From: Carposina sasakii | Lineage: Eukaryota > Arthropoda > Insecta > Lepidoptera > Carposinidae | Direction of reading: 5' to 3' | NCBI GenBank assembly: GCA_014607495.2 | Contig: CP053155.1 | Span: forward strand, 13,950,001 to 14,014,000 | Length of the DNA: 64,000 nt | Part shown: positions 32,286 through 44,315 of the stretch, piece by piece | Layout: each line of letters begins with the position of its first letter | Numbering within the stretch: position 1 is the first letter of the stretch | The notes under the pieces: model-generated | Seen by the model: only the letters and a program-made list of their open reading frames with translations | What the model was told of the DNA's origin: nothing | Database searches by the model: none | Translations under genes and position numbers: made by a program

Positions 32286-33070
32286 CAGAGTGTAACATTT
32301 ATGTTGTAACAAAACTATGTGTATGTGTATGTTTAGACCACTATAAAAAACCTATCCACGAAGTTTGATACTAGATATCACATGTTTCTTTTTCAAGATT
32401 ATAATTATGAACATTCCTGAGTTGTTTAGCGTTTCTTCATGCTATCTAGAAACATAAACTTGGGATATCGAGTCTAAAATTTTGTGGGTTCTTTACAATG
32501 ACCTAGTTTTATATCTATACAGGCTGTTTGTGACAGCCAGGCGAATATTTATAACATGAATTCAGACCATGATTCTGAGGCAGAAAACACTGAAATTTTT
32601 GCAGGAAAATTCCTAAATTTTCTGACATTTTTTTCATATTTTCAGAAAAAAAATAGTTTAGTTCGTTTAATTAGGCTTTAGATCTAAAAATATAATTTTG
32701 AACCAAAAGATGAATGTCAAAAAAAAGTTGCCCTCAAAAAAAAGTTCAAATAACTGATCAACCCTAATGGAGAGTCACAAGTGATTCAAGACAGCAATGT
32801 GTCACACAGTAACCTTAATAAATTTAACACAATAACTAATAACATTATTAATAAAGAAATTGAAAATTTTTTCACCTGAGTGGGATAACCAATAAACCCA
32901 TTTAATTAGTAAAAGGGTCAGCAAAGATTACTGATAATCAAATTAAAAATACATTTCCTGCGAGTAATAACAGTGTCGTATAACTCAACACAATTTTACT
33001 TATTCAGCATTTCAGTATTTGCCTAACTGTCACCCATACCCTGTATATTTCGTTGAACATACCCTTTTAT
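32286..33070. mobile_element. MITE, family B, split by a family E element
   Basis: The left part 32286-32519 (CAGAGTGTAACATTTATG.., fold-back arms) and right part from 33044 (TTTCGTTGAACATACCCTTTT) are the two sides of one B copy. Family E occupies 32520-33043 between. The final TTACACCCTG is cut off by the LINE tail starting at about 33068. Confidence 0.65.
32520..33043. mobile_element. TA-inserting element, family E, nested
   Basis: CAGGCTGTTTGTGACAGCCA at the left, ACTGTCACCCATACCCTG at the right, with flanking TA at 32518-32519 and 33044-33045. A SINE family I tail fragment (TTAATAAAGAAATTGAAAAT..CACCTGAGTGGG) sits inside at about 32842-32888. No ORF. Confidence 0.65.
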
Positions 33071-33205
33071 CATCATCTTCCTGCCCTTGTCCCATTATTG
33101 ATGGGCTCGGTGGAATATGGTTTCATGCGAAACTCATATTGCCAAAGTTTTGGCAATAGTTTTTACGGCCGCCTGATGCCAACCCTTCTCGTGTCTCTAA
33201 GTGCC
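33068..33205 (-). mobile_element. LINE 3' end, subfamily W
   Basis: Minus strand: GGTTGGCATCAGGCGGCCGT..GGCAATATGAGTTTCGCATG..GGGACAAGGGCAGGAAGATG then GATGAT. Copy 49180-49316 is colinear in the opposite orientation. Confidence 0.6.
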
Positions 33206-33225
33206 AATTTTAAATGTCTCAAATT

Positions 33226-33460
33226 TTTTTTCATGAGAATTAATTAATATATATATCTATGAAAAAACTAGCATAAACACTGGACACTATAAATTTCGCA
33301 CAATCAAGTAAATACAAAAAAAATTCAAAAAGAAATTGACATCGTTTCCCAGCATTTTTTTGGCATAAACTTACTTTATTTGATCTACTCGTATGTTATG
33401 TATGTATTTGATGTATGAGTATGTACCCTTCGTTAAAGGTGGCAACCAAAGAACACCCTG
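33226..33460. mobile_element. MITE, family C, left part lost
   Basis: From TCATGAGAATTAATTAATAT through CTAGCATAAACACTGGACAC to GGTGGCAACCAAAGAACACC, then CTG and TA. Matches the right two-thirds of the 38431 copy. Confidence 0.65.
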
Positions 33461-34149
33461 TATAGGTATCTAATACCCTGTATAAATATAAATTACGTTA
33501 CATCTGAAAATATTACTAACCGAATAGCGGCGCTCTTCCCACGACCTCGCAGACGTGTACTGTGCTCTACCATACTTCCTAGTACAGTCCAAACCGAACT
33601 CTAAACATACGATCACAAAGTTCAACTTCCAAAGCCCTTATCCCCATCGACCATTGGCAGATGTACCTACATACAAGAACACCTGATTCGATTGGTGTGT
33701 GCTGTTATTTGCGCAATAGATTCTGAGCTTTGTTCCGTTTGAATGCAGCTGGTTTTTGTGTGGTTGTGTGTTGTTGACCAATATCTAACTGTATGGGAGG
33801 TCGAGAACAGGTGAGTCGGTGTGTATGTGTGCGTAGAATGTCAGAGTTTAAATGTAAGGGCTGCTGCATATTGGGGTTATTTTACAGAAAATTTGTTAAC
33901 AATATTTACAATTAATCTTTTTTCGTAAACCTAGAAATGTTGAACGCGCTTTAGGAGAGCGGAAGATGCAGGATTTTCGCCTCGCTTTTTGCTTCACTAG
34001 CCGGCATACATTTTGTCATTGACGACTCCTTCTGCAGACTATTGCTATTACTTAGAAATGTTTTGTGTGACATTTTATTTGCATCTAATATTAAAAGCAC
34101 TAATATACGAGTATATTTAACTATACCGGAATGTGCTTAACAACCATCC
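33461..34149. other. intronic stretch, no recognised feature
   Basis: Unique-looking DNA, somewhat GC-richer around 33520-33680. No gene. Confidence 0.45.
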
Positions 34150-34345
34150 CATGTCTGCCGTAAGTATCCTAAGAGGCAATTAAGGTTTTCGGGAAGATGA
34201 GCGCCTCCAGTGTTGACAACGTATTCCAAAAATACATTGCGAACACCAACCCGACTGGTGACTATGTGCACAAAGCCCTCTATGGCAGTATAGCCTTTAT
34301 GGGAGGCCTACGTCCAGCAGTGGACTACGATAGGCACGATATGTA
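34150..34345 (+). mobile_element. LINE 3' end or SINE-like unit, subfamily F (degenerate)
   Basis: CATCCCATGTCTGCCGTAAG.., GTTGACAACGTATTCC.., GGGAGGCCTACGTCCAGCAG, TGGACTACGATAGGC; no clean TGATG tail. Confidence 0.6.
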
Positions 34346-35608
34346 GGCTTGTTAAATAGGTATTTTATAATATTAGAAAAGAGTATGTCTACGCCCTTAG
34401 AGCATCTCTAAACTGTGACAGTGGGCACGAGGCCGATGCATCCCGCGCGTGTGTGTGTGAGGTCAGGCTGTCCGTGTGTGCGTCACCAATCAGATTAGCG
34501 TAATTACGATTAAAAATGTAGCAATAAAGGAGTTATTTTCACGTTAATTGTGCATTTCCTTGTGTAATTCGTTTAGGATATAATTTGGTGGTTTGCGCTT
34601 ATTAAAATGTAAATGAGATTTTTTTGAAATTTAGCTATGTGAATGTATGTAATAGATTCTTTATTATTTTTGGTTTATTACGTAGTTATCTTGCAAAAGT
34701 AAAGCAATAGCAATGCGATAGCGAAAATTTTACAATTTTCGCGTTTAACTGTCAAGTACCTACTTTGATTTGAGATTGCAGTTGCGTAATACGAATTTAT
34801 TTATTATGTTATTAAAATTTTATATTTATAATGTCAAAGCTAAACATAATAATATAATATTTCGTACGTTTGGCTGGCACAAGGTCATTTTAATCGGCGT
34901 TTTTAGAGTGTAACTTTTAACACTTCGTTATATCACCCTTAGAGATTTCCAGATTATATTTTTATTATCATGAGTCTTATTCCACTTTGGTCAAATTATA
35001 CGGCATGTATGCTTTTATTTTTTTGTATGGCCTTACAAGTTTGTATGGCCTAACAAGCCGAATGCAAATATTATGTCCAGTGATGTGAAAATCGGGCCCT
35101 ATACCAGCTTCAATCACTAAAGAATCTTATACATCAAACGTTGGCTCAAACCACGTCGGCATATAATTACACTATACTGGTTATTAATTCATTTTACTAT
35201 GTAATTTGGCTTAATATCGTTTGATTGAGCCGTCGATCAGATCGACATGGGAACTTTTTATTAATGTATCGATCTAATTAATAGATGAGTGCGGTACAAA
35301 CGTGCCGGTTTTTATACGTATAGGTACATATCATGTATTAACTCTGCCCTTGATATAGAAGAGTTAAATATGCTATGTTTTTGTTAATTTTCGTGGATTT
35401 TAAAGTAAGCCACAGGTTTTTGGTTGAGGATTATTTTGTGATGATAATATATTTTACAATATTGTAATTTGACCATTTCTTCTTTAGTATTAATTATTGA
35501 ATCTAGCTTACGTAATAAGTAGTAAGTGCGTGTAACAGAATAAATACATTATAGGTATATTGTCATTCTTAATATTTTGCAATTGTTGTTGTGCTTCTAT
35601 TTTATAAG
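34346..35608. other. TE-poor intronic block
   Basis: A GTGTGTGTGTGAGGTCAGG run lies near 34450. Otherwise AT-rich unique DNA. No gene or named repeat. Confidence 0.42.
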
Positions 35609-35846
35609 CTTCTTCTTCTTCTTCAGCCTATTGCAGTCCACTGCTGGACGTAGGCCTCCCCCAGGGCACGCCACAAGGCTACTGCCACAGGTTTGCCCAT
35701 AGTCACCACGTTGGGCAGGAGAGTTGGTGACCGCAGTGTGATTTTCAGACTATGTTGTCAGTACGGGAGGCGCTGCTGCCCACCTCCCGGAAACCCTTAA
35801 TCGCCTCGTACGATACCTACGGGCAGACAGGGGTGGTACATAAGTT
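35609..35846 (-). mobile_element. LINE 3' end or SINE-like unit, subfamily F, with a (TTC)n tail
   Basis: The tail is CTTCTTCTTCTTCTTCAGCC rather than (ATC)n, followed by the family body up to GGGCAGACAGGGGTGGTAC. A copy in opposite orientation at 37421-37608 has the same AAGAAGAAG tail, so these two form a sub-lineage. Confidence 0.68.
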
Positions 35847-37254
35847 TATAAGCGATTAGAGACAATTGTATATATGTTTAGAGATCCTATGGCCAGGTTT
35901 AGCATAGCAGAGAATACAAGTTGCTAGCTAATCGCTTGTGTGAGCCATTCCTTTGTCGTATTCTATAGCTTCACAAAGGTGCACTTCTCAATCTAGGGTG
36001 AAGGGAGCAGTGTCGCAATTGAACCCTTCCCTATACCGTTAATTATCTAAGGACTACAAATTAATAGGCCACATTTCACTACGAAAATGCCATCTAATTA
36101 TACCACTAAATACGAAGAATTTGGTCTCAAAGATACCACAATCATTGTCAATCAAAATCCAAAGTCTATCATTAAGATACGTTCTCGATTCTAAATCAAA
36201 CGTTATTTATGTTCCCTCTCTGTCCGATATCGATCGGTAGAGGCAGATAGTATTAGTCGCTACCGAAAATGGTAGTTAACGCCTCAAGCCTTTTTTAAAA
36301 CGGGAGCAAGAACACATTGTCTATTTATAGTACTATTCTTTTTTTGGGACGGTTATTAATTTCTTTATGATATTAACAATGGATGAAGCTATAATGGAAT
36401 TATTTGAAAGTTTTTATAGAAGAAAAACGGCTAGGTTAGTTATTTTATTAGCGGTATTTTTTCATGCCATAGGGATCATCAATTTATTGTAACATTTGAG
36501 TGTGTAATAAGAATTTTTTTACAAACAAGTGGCTTAATTTACAATTATTTGATAGTTTTCTTGCATGTTTAAAAAATCGAAATTCACGTGGTCCTTTAGT
36601 AAAAACGCAAATAGGCATGATTTATTTCTTAAACAATACATCATAACGAACAAAAAATTTGTATTCGTACTAGAGCTTTATGTAAAATTATTGCGTTTGC
36701 AATTGAAATATACTATTACTAGCGCGTAAATTTTAGAATTACTGTTATTTCTCGTCCCCATAGGAATTTCGGGAAATGCTTTCTTAGCATAAACATAAAA
36801 TACCTACTACATAAACTACTTGTCTTAATGCATCTTCGTTGGCCATGTAGTTTTCCAGTTTCTTGTGCATTATAACACCACCTGCGTATTTGGCTAATCT
36901 CCGTTGACTGTTATGACCGAAATACGGTCGGATACATTATTGTGTCTAGTGTTAAGTAAGTGAGTAACTTTTCGCCTAAATCTATATAAATATAAAATAG
37001 ATTACTATCTGTGGTTCTTATTTTAAACTATCTCCTAGTTCTCCTAATTCTCCTAATTCTCCTATTCCATAGACCTTACCTCCAACATTACATTTTATTA
37101 ACAACAAAATTGGCAGTAGTAATTGTAATAATATCCAATTAACGATAAGACACGCTCGACTTTCAATAGACAGACTGACAAGCCGAAAAATTATATTAAT
37201 GTTCCACATTTTTATATAGATACGTCGAGGAAACAATTACTTATGTTTCGGAGG
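35847..37254. other. intronic stretch with a short CTCCTAATT repeat
   Basis: A CTCCTAATT/CTCCTAGTT array of about four units lies at 37030-37065. The rest is AT-rich unique DNA. Confidence 0.45.
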
Positions 37255-37312
37255 TTTGGTACGAGTCAGAAAATATTTTTAAATTTGGTACGAGTCAGAA
37301 AATATTTTTAAA
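37255..37312. repeat. exact tandem duplication of 29 bp
   Basis: The unit TTTGGTACGAGTCAGAAAAT + ATTTTTAAA is present twice head to tail (37255-37283, 37284-37312) with no mismatch, suggesting a recent slippage event. Confidence 0.9.
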
Positions 37313-37420
37313 ATTGCCAATACTTTATTTCACACAATAACACCAGAAACTTGTTTGAAGAGCATACCCACTTTTAGTAGAGATACTTTCTTAAATGGTA
37401 TTGAATTTGCTTATGCATAC

Positions 37421-37608
37421 AATGCCGCGTGGTGCCGGCAGAGTAGAGTTTGTACCACCACACTGAAAATCACACTGCAGTCACCAACCCGCCTGCCCAG
37501 CGTGGTGACTATGGGCAAAACTCCTCTGTGGCAGTAGCCTTGTGGCGTGCCCTGGGGAGGCCTACGTCCAGCAGTGCTGACTGCAATAGGCTGAAGAAGA
37601 AGAAGAAT
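37421..37608 (+). mobile_element. LINE 3' end or SINE-like unit, subfamily F, with an (AAG)n tail
   Basis: GCGTGGTGCCGGCAGAGTAG to GACTGCAATAGGCTGAAGAA. It lacks the central GGGAGGTGGGCAGCAGCGCC block through an internal deletion. Frames on both strands over it are shadows. Confidence 0.68.
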
Positions 37609-38430
37609 ATACATACAATGACAGAGTTAAAAACACTAAACGTGGCAGTGGATCTCTCTTGTGATCCTGCAGTTCTGGAGTAGGTACCCTATTTTGGGAA
37701 CATTGACGCATCTTAATGTTTATTATAAATACTATCGCTATAGATCTGCTTGTTGCTTCATCGATCACCAAAAACCTTTAACTGTATTTGTTTCAACCCG
37801 CTACATCTTATGACTTAGGCCACACATTTGGAAGCAAGCGGTGGCGTATAGTATATAGTATGATTGATTTTGAATTCGAAACGAATCGTAAAATAGTATC
37901 TGACGGTTGATATTTATTGTTATTATTCAATATTATTTATCATTTTTGTAATTATTTTGACCGGAGGGAAAGTGTGGAAGTACCAGCGCATTCTCAAATG
38001 ATATCGGTACGATTATAAAAAAAAACATACTATGAAGCTACTGGTTTTACAAAATGTTCCATATTAAAACCTAAACATGTGTAATAAATTGTTAAACTGA
38101 GTTTGATGGCAGGCTAGCTGATTGCTAGGAATGTTATAAGATAGTTTTTCTTAATAAATTTATTTAATCATATATTCTTAATTTAATCCCATTCATAGGG
38201 TTTTTTTTCCGGAAATTTTCATCATATTGTAATTAAATTGAAAATGCTTAGAAGATGTGATTTAATAAGCCGATTCAGAAATATCTTACTCTCCACAATC
38301 TTTCATTTCATTCGACCATTGAAATATACTTAAAATATTTTTATTTCTTTCTCTTATCCGTTTAAAAGAGCATTTAATTCAGTCATGTAGGTACTTACGT
38401 GCCTTGTTGAGGATTTGTATTATTTCTCTA
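37609..38430. other. intronic stretch, no recognised feature
   Basis: AT-rich, no gene or named repeat. Confidence 0.45.
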
Positions 38431-38813
38431 CAGGGTGATTTTTGGTCGTCAACGTTCCCGAAAACTACGGAATCTCCTCATCATCACGATCATTTTTCTC
38501 CATGGAAGCATACCTGGGAAGTGTCTGGTTTCCAAAATATTAGGGTCCAAAGTTGAGTAAATAGACTGCGTTTTTCTGCATAAATGCACATAGACGCGCG
38601 TAGCAGGATTTTTTCACGAAAAATAATTAATATCTGTCTATAAAAAAACTAACATAAACACTAGACACTATAAATTTCGCACAATCAAGGAATTTAAAAT
38701 TTTTTTTCAAAAAAAAAATTTTTTTTCCCACCATTTTTTTTGGCATAAACTTACTTTATTTCATGTATAGAATACGTACCCTTCGTTAAAGGTGGCCACA
38801 AAAAAACACCCTG
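38431..38813. mobile_element. MITE, family C (complete)
   Basis: CAGGGTGATTTTTGGTCGTC at the left, GGTGGCCACAAAAAAACACC then CTG at the right, TA on both sides (38429-38430, 38814-38815). It shares CATCACGATCATTTTTCTCC..GGAAGCATACCTGGGAA with family D. Confidence 0.78.
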
Positions 38814-38815
38814 TA

Positions 38816-39750
38816 TACAGATCAGCTATTACTATTTTAATTATACATTTACTAAATTTATTATTGAAGGCGTATAATTAAATTTTGTGTCTTACATATC
38901 AAGTTTTATTGCTTACGGAACTGGGTTGTTTTGGATCGCACTGTTATTTCATGTAATCTATTATTATACTTTCGCTTGGTTTGGATGGGAGGACTAGAAG
39001 TTTATCGGAGCTGTCTATTCTTACATTGGACAGTGAAACATACGTTAAAGACTCCTAGAAAAAGATTTTAAACTTTTTATTCTGATCTGTCACCCTAGGA
39101 GGACAAAACAGGTTGACAGATCGGAATAATCCAAATAAAAATTTAAATAAGATTGTACTTATGTGAAATGCCTTAGTTTTCGAGTGGATAAAGGATTTCA
39201 GTGTGTTGGTGCTAAAAGTAATTATTTTCAACCGACTTCAAAAAAAGGAGGTTCTCATTCAGAAGGCAGACAGTAATCGACTAAACAGAGAAACATTCAA
39301 TATTTAAGTAGAATAAATTATTTAGATTAAGATTTAAAGGCTGGGTTCACCATAATATATTTCTAACTATTATATTATTAGACGAAGCAAGGATACAACA
39401 CTTAGTTCTTTTTGATTAGTCTCACCCAACAGTTTAGTGTTATTGCTTTGTATCTATGTTTATGAAATCTTCAAATAAAAATCGATTCTATTCTACAAAG
39501 TAAATTTTATCCTCGTATAATATAAATTCGTTATCTAAACGTAAACAACGTGGAAGTAATCTAATTAAAAATCACAGTCTCGATGTTTCACGTTATCTGA
39601 AGTGCGCTATCGGCCATTACTGTGAAAAGCGGCTTAGCACCATACGGTCATAGGGTAAAGGCGTGGTCTCTGTGTAAGCGATTTTGATTTACACGATTTT
39701 TTAACACCCAATTTAAATTTCCAATAAGTATATTACAATATGATACTATA
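38816..39750. other. intronic stretch, no recognised feature
   Basis: AT-rich; TTCAACCGACTTCAAAAAAA at 39228-39246 resembles a common dispersed LINE motif, but no boundaries could be set. Confidence 0.42.
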
Positions 39751-39914
39751 CAGGGTGTAACAAAAAGGGTATGTTAAGCGAAAAGTTTATTTTTCCTATA
39801 TGAATTTTCATACAACTTGAAAAATAAAAAGCGAGTCCAAATTTTGTAGATAGGTTCTCCATAGTGGGCTATTTACATAGCTTTTCGCTTAACATACCCT
39901 TTTGTTACACCATG
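39751..39914. mobile_element. MITE, family B, internally deleted
   Basis: CAGGGTGTAACAAAAAGGGT after TA; right end CCCTTTTGTTACACCATG (one change in the terminal repeat). The left fold-back arm is mostly deleted, leaving 164 bp. Confidence 0.72.
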
Positions 39915-41028
39915 TTTATTTATGTGTTTATATTTATTACATATAGCTAGAAATCGCAGATATAATCATAATGAAATAAAAAAGCATAATACAGTAAGCT
40001 ATAAATTCACAACAATAACCTACGAGTACATGCACATTACAGTCATCCACTTTATTGTAATTAATCTTCTTTTTTCTACTTTGCAACATAATAATTTCTT
40101 CATATAATAATTTTGCCAGTTTGTCTTATTTTTATTTTAAAAAACCCGCTCTCGCTCCGCTTGTGAACATAGCCTAAATCCGCAGTATCTATCGAACAAC
40201 CTTTAACAAAACATATGGCGTGCTTATGCTCGAGATTTCTGATCAAATTGTGACTTAGCATAATAAAATAAATTGTTAACTTCATTAGATATTCATTTTG
40301 GTTCACGTTCTTTTTGTTCTCTTAAGATAAGAAATACCGTTTGTTTATAATATAGTCTCATTTGTTCATACATATTTATATTATTATGGGAATTAATAAA
40401 GTTTTTAACGGAATCGAACCGACACAGATTAACGCATTTATAGTCTAGTAACTTGTTGTAACTTAGAGGGTGTGGATCTTTGTAGTGACACAGCTATCAG
40501 GTAAGTAAGGATTTTCCAAAATTCCTACGGGAATGGAAATTGAAAAAAAAAATGGATATTATGATTAAGTCGTAGGCATTTGCTAGTGGACCATTTGGGG
40601 TGAAGCTAATTTTTGTACATTAGTTCACTTTTGCAGTTATGCCACTGTTACTTAGAATAGGCGATTCTGAGAATTTACAGTATATGCACCTACTAATAGT
40701 CGTATAAGTATTATTAAGGGAACACTTTGGTTATTTATGCATGTCTAAAAGATAGATCACTCTCAGGTTTTCCGTTTACTACTGTGGTCTCTTCATTGCC
40801 TTGACTACACATGTAAACGTGCAGGCTACATCATTATTTACTTTTAATGTGTACATTTATGCTTGCCCAGTATAAGATATCAAGATATCTATTCAAAACT
40901 CCGACACTAAAAGAGATATCAGATATAAATGACAATATTTTGTACTTAATTTACAATATCCGTAAATAATGTTATTACCAATTAGATTGGTTGATATTTT
41001 AGTAGTGTATATTATTATTATACTCGTA
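39915..41028. other. intronic stretch, no recognised feature
   Basis: AT-rich. No gene or named repeat. Confidence 0.45.
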
Positions 41029-41042
41029 GGTCAGTCAATTGC

Positions 41043-41846
41043 CCCCCCCCCCCCGATGGTTGCCTGCCTTGTAGGGGTGGGGGGGTTTAGTAAACGTGGA
41101 CTGCTCACCCACGGTGAAGCTAAGAGGCAACCAGGGCTGGCCTGTTTGGGCCGCCGGCTGACCCGAGGAGGGCGCTCCCAGCGGGCTGAACAAGTCCGCT
41201 GCGGACGCGTGTGGAGGTGGGACCGCAGAAGAACAGGAGTGCCGGTATTACGGTGCGCCGTTCTCCCTATCTTCTGCGGCCGTGGAAGGATCGCAGGGGG
41301 AGAGACGTGTTGGTATTACGGTGCGCCACTCTCCCTACCCCCTGCGAGCTGGCAGAGCCGTTCCGTCTAAACGGCAGTGGTGGGGCCTAAGAGGAAGAGG
41401 CATGTCGGTATTGCGGTGCGCCGCTTGCCCTATCCTCTGCGGCCAAGGTGTGGTCGGTGGCAGAACCACAGACCTGATTTGCCACCGGGTACCAGTTATC
41501 TGGTATCCATGGCCTCCCAGTAACAGACTCGGGGGGAGTCTGCTACAGTACTAGTGGAGGCCGAGGAGGGAAGCGCACCTTACCATCTGGTGCGCCCATC
41601 GTGGAGGGCCTTCGGGCTTTCGCGATGGAGCCGCTTGCGGGCGGCTTCCGCCGGCGGGGTCGTGGATGTGTGCGAAAGCGTTCCCGAAACCCCGTCACAA
41701 GGCGGCGAGGAGGAAGATGGGGGTGTTTTAGTGGGTATACCGTGGGTCTCATTAGCCTATACGGGAGTCCCACATAACCACTCGGGTACCCCCTGTGCCC
41801 GGGTGGTATGCGTAATGCATTCCCCCCCTCCCGAAACAAAAAAAAA
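41043..41846 (+). mobile_element. GC-rich R1-like non-autonomous retroelement with 14-bp target duplication
   Basis: 804 bp, strikingly GC-rich against an AT-rich surround. Begins with a C run and ends CCCGAAACA then poly(A). GGTCAGTCAATTGC (41029-41042) and GGTCAGTCATTTGC (41847-41860) are the duplicated target, one mismatch. The middle has three divergent repeats of GGTATTACGGTGCGCC..CTGCGGCC (about 41242, 41311, 41408). The 3' part (GTTTTAGTGGGTATACC, GGGAGTCCCACATAACCACT) resembles R1-clade 3' UTRs. It holds no RT domain; the several 90-133-codon frames over it are composition artefacts. Confidence 0.72.
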
Positions 41847-41860
41847 GGTCAGTCATTTGC

Positions 41861-43813
41861 ATCAATATATTGCATTAATTCGTATTTAAGTAGGTACTCT
41901 ATTAAATTTTCTAGGATGGGCTAAGTTAAGAAAGATTTAAGACATTTTCTCACGAGTTCTTTGAAAATACATTATATGTGTGTGAGGGTTTTTTGCGTAT
42001 AGATAGTTATACAATCTCGAAATAGTGAAGTCACGCGACAAAATATACACCTGCCTATGTAAAACCTAAGATAAATCTCATACCTTAGATCTTTCAAATC
42101 TTACGTAATGTTATGTGTCAAATCTTATGTATCATAAATATAACTAATTAACGTAGGTATATTAATGCGCTTATCATAGTAACATTGATTAATGTATGAA
42201 TGATTCAAATAATTAAAAAAATCCGAGCTACTACCGTCAAAGTCGCAAATAACAAATTAGTTGAAAAACTTACAACTGTACTAACCAATTATCAAAAACC
42301 CCGACAATATGTATCAAAGCTCACACCAAAAATTCGGTCCCATTAGCCCGAAACTTTTAAATGTCACGATGAGGCAAGTCGCATTACAACGTGATAAGGC
42401 TCGATAAATTTATCACCGCACCTCACACTGGAGGCACTAAATCTCGATAATCTATAAAAAAGCACAATGCGACACCGCAGTGTCCGATGACCCTAACAAT
42501 AAAAAATGACCGCCATAAGTTGGATTACGAAAGTAAATTGTGTGCAGTCCCAGTTGTGAGAGTGGAGCGTGTTTAAAAATTTTAGCCAACTTTGTTCTTA
42601 GTTGCTAACGTAAATAGGTGGAAATTACGGATATTTGTAAAATGGTAGATACATTAAAATTTCAAGCATTGCAGCATGTAGGTGTATAAATATGTAGATG
42701 CACCTAGTCCTCGATATTGACTGAAGAGTCAATTATTCACTTTTACATCACTCCATAAGAATGCGACAAATATTTTTATTTTGAGATTTATTTTTAGCCA
42801 GATACAGAAGTGGTATCTATTCTCCATAATCACGTAGTCACTGTAAATTTAATAAGCTAAAATTATATTTTAAGGTGACATACCCATAAGCATCTAGTAT
42901 CCCATCAAAATCGCTCCAATCTCCTAACTTACGCTGCAACTTAACTGGTATTTTATCGACTCGTGCCTGCCACAGATAAAAAAACTTAATAAATATAAAA
43001 GCGAGAGGCATAAAGGAGCTGAATTAATTAACAGAATTCGATGTTGTCCGCGAACGGGACATTTCACTGACACACGACAAATTCTTCTAATGTTTGTGGA
43101 TAGGTTTATACTAGACTTACGTATAAGGTGAATTGTATTTTTCCCTGGTTTAAATATGTTAGCTGGTTTGGTTTTGCTCTTTAGGGTGTATTTAAAACAT
43201 TTACATTATCGTTATAACTTTATATTTTATTTAGCAGAAAAATAAAGCAATTGAATTAACGTAATTATACCTATAATATCACGGACCTCAGATTACCTAT
43301 GATCAAATTTAACGAAAATAATACAGCTACATTATCTTATATAAAACCGTGTAATTACACTATTTAAGCTGTGAAAATGACTGAAATTACCTATGTATAG
43401 CATAATATTTGACCCGTTTATTTATCCAGCTTATAAAAAAAACTAAGTATAAAAAATGTCACTAACTGATGAGTTAATCACTATTGCATAATCCCATCCT
43501 CGCCCACACACTCCGCCGGTATAGTCGCGTTCATTAAGTTTATATCTCCATCTCTGTTTAACTAATACGATATGTGTATCTCTATCACTGTCAGACATAC
43601 ACCATAAAGCATCACCTGTCACTTTATGGGAAAGGTTATGAGTTTAGAATTTTTATGTTAATTTTTTTGTTGAGACTGGTTAGTTAGCTTAAATTTTTTT
43701 ACCTAAAATATCAAAATTCATATATTTGAAATATCAATATAGTATGTTGATATATAGCTTGTTAACTAGTGAGAATGCCACTGAAGGCATTAAGTTAACC
43801 TTTGTATGTAAAA
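41861..43813. other. longest repeat-free-looking block of the distal intron
   Basis: About 1.95 kb of AT-rich unique-looking DNA, with no TE boundary and no frame above 60 codons. Possible regulatory DNA; nothing specific seen. Confidence 0.42.
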
Positions 43814-44315
43814 CTAGTGGACGCCCGCGACTCTATCCGCGTGGACTGCAGAAAAAACAAAATGTCGAAATTATCCGGGATAAAAACATTTTCCCGGGAT
43901 AAAAAGTAGCCTATATGTTAAGTGGGACCTGTCATAATATATTCCTGAAAACTGCATCGAAATCGCTTCAGCCGTTTCTGAGATTAGCGTGCACAAACGC
44001 ACAGACAAACCGACAAACAGACAAAATTTTCAAAAATCATTATTTTGGGTACTATTGCGTTGATAAAAGTCTCCTATAATATTTTTTCTCATATATCTTC
44101 CATGTGCAGACAGCGATCCGTTACATTTTTATTATATGTATGAACGAAATTATCGGAGGTAAAAATATTATCCCGGGATAAAAAGTAGCATATGTCATAT
44201 AACTCTATACCAAATTTTATTAAAATAGCTCCAGCCGTTTTAACGTGAAAGGATAACAAACATCCATCCATTCATACTTACAAACTTACTTTCGCGTTTA
44301 TAATTATTAGTAGGA
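43814..44315 (-). mobile_element. chimeric Helitron-like element
   Basis: On the minus strand it starts TCCTACTAATAATTATAAAC (end of family U, 44315), continues with U sequence to about 44147, then passes without a break into the family-1 body (ATACATATAATAAAAATGTA) and ends CTAG at 43814. Flanks are A (43813) and T (44316), as for a single Helitron insertion. The family-1 TCT start is missing at the joint. Confidence 0.55.

Noticed and set aside
40969..41889. Cluster of open frames up to 133 codons on both strands
   Set aside because: They overlap one GC-rich retroelement with few stop codons by composition, and no domain is recognisable.
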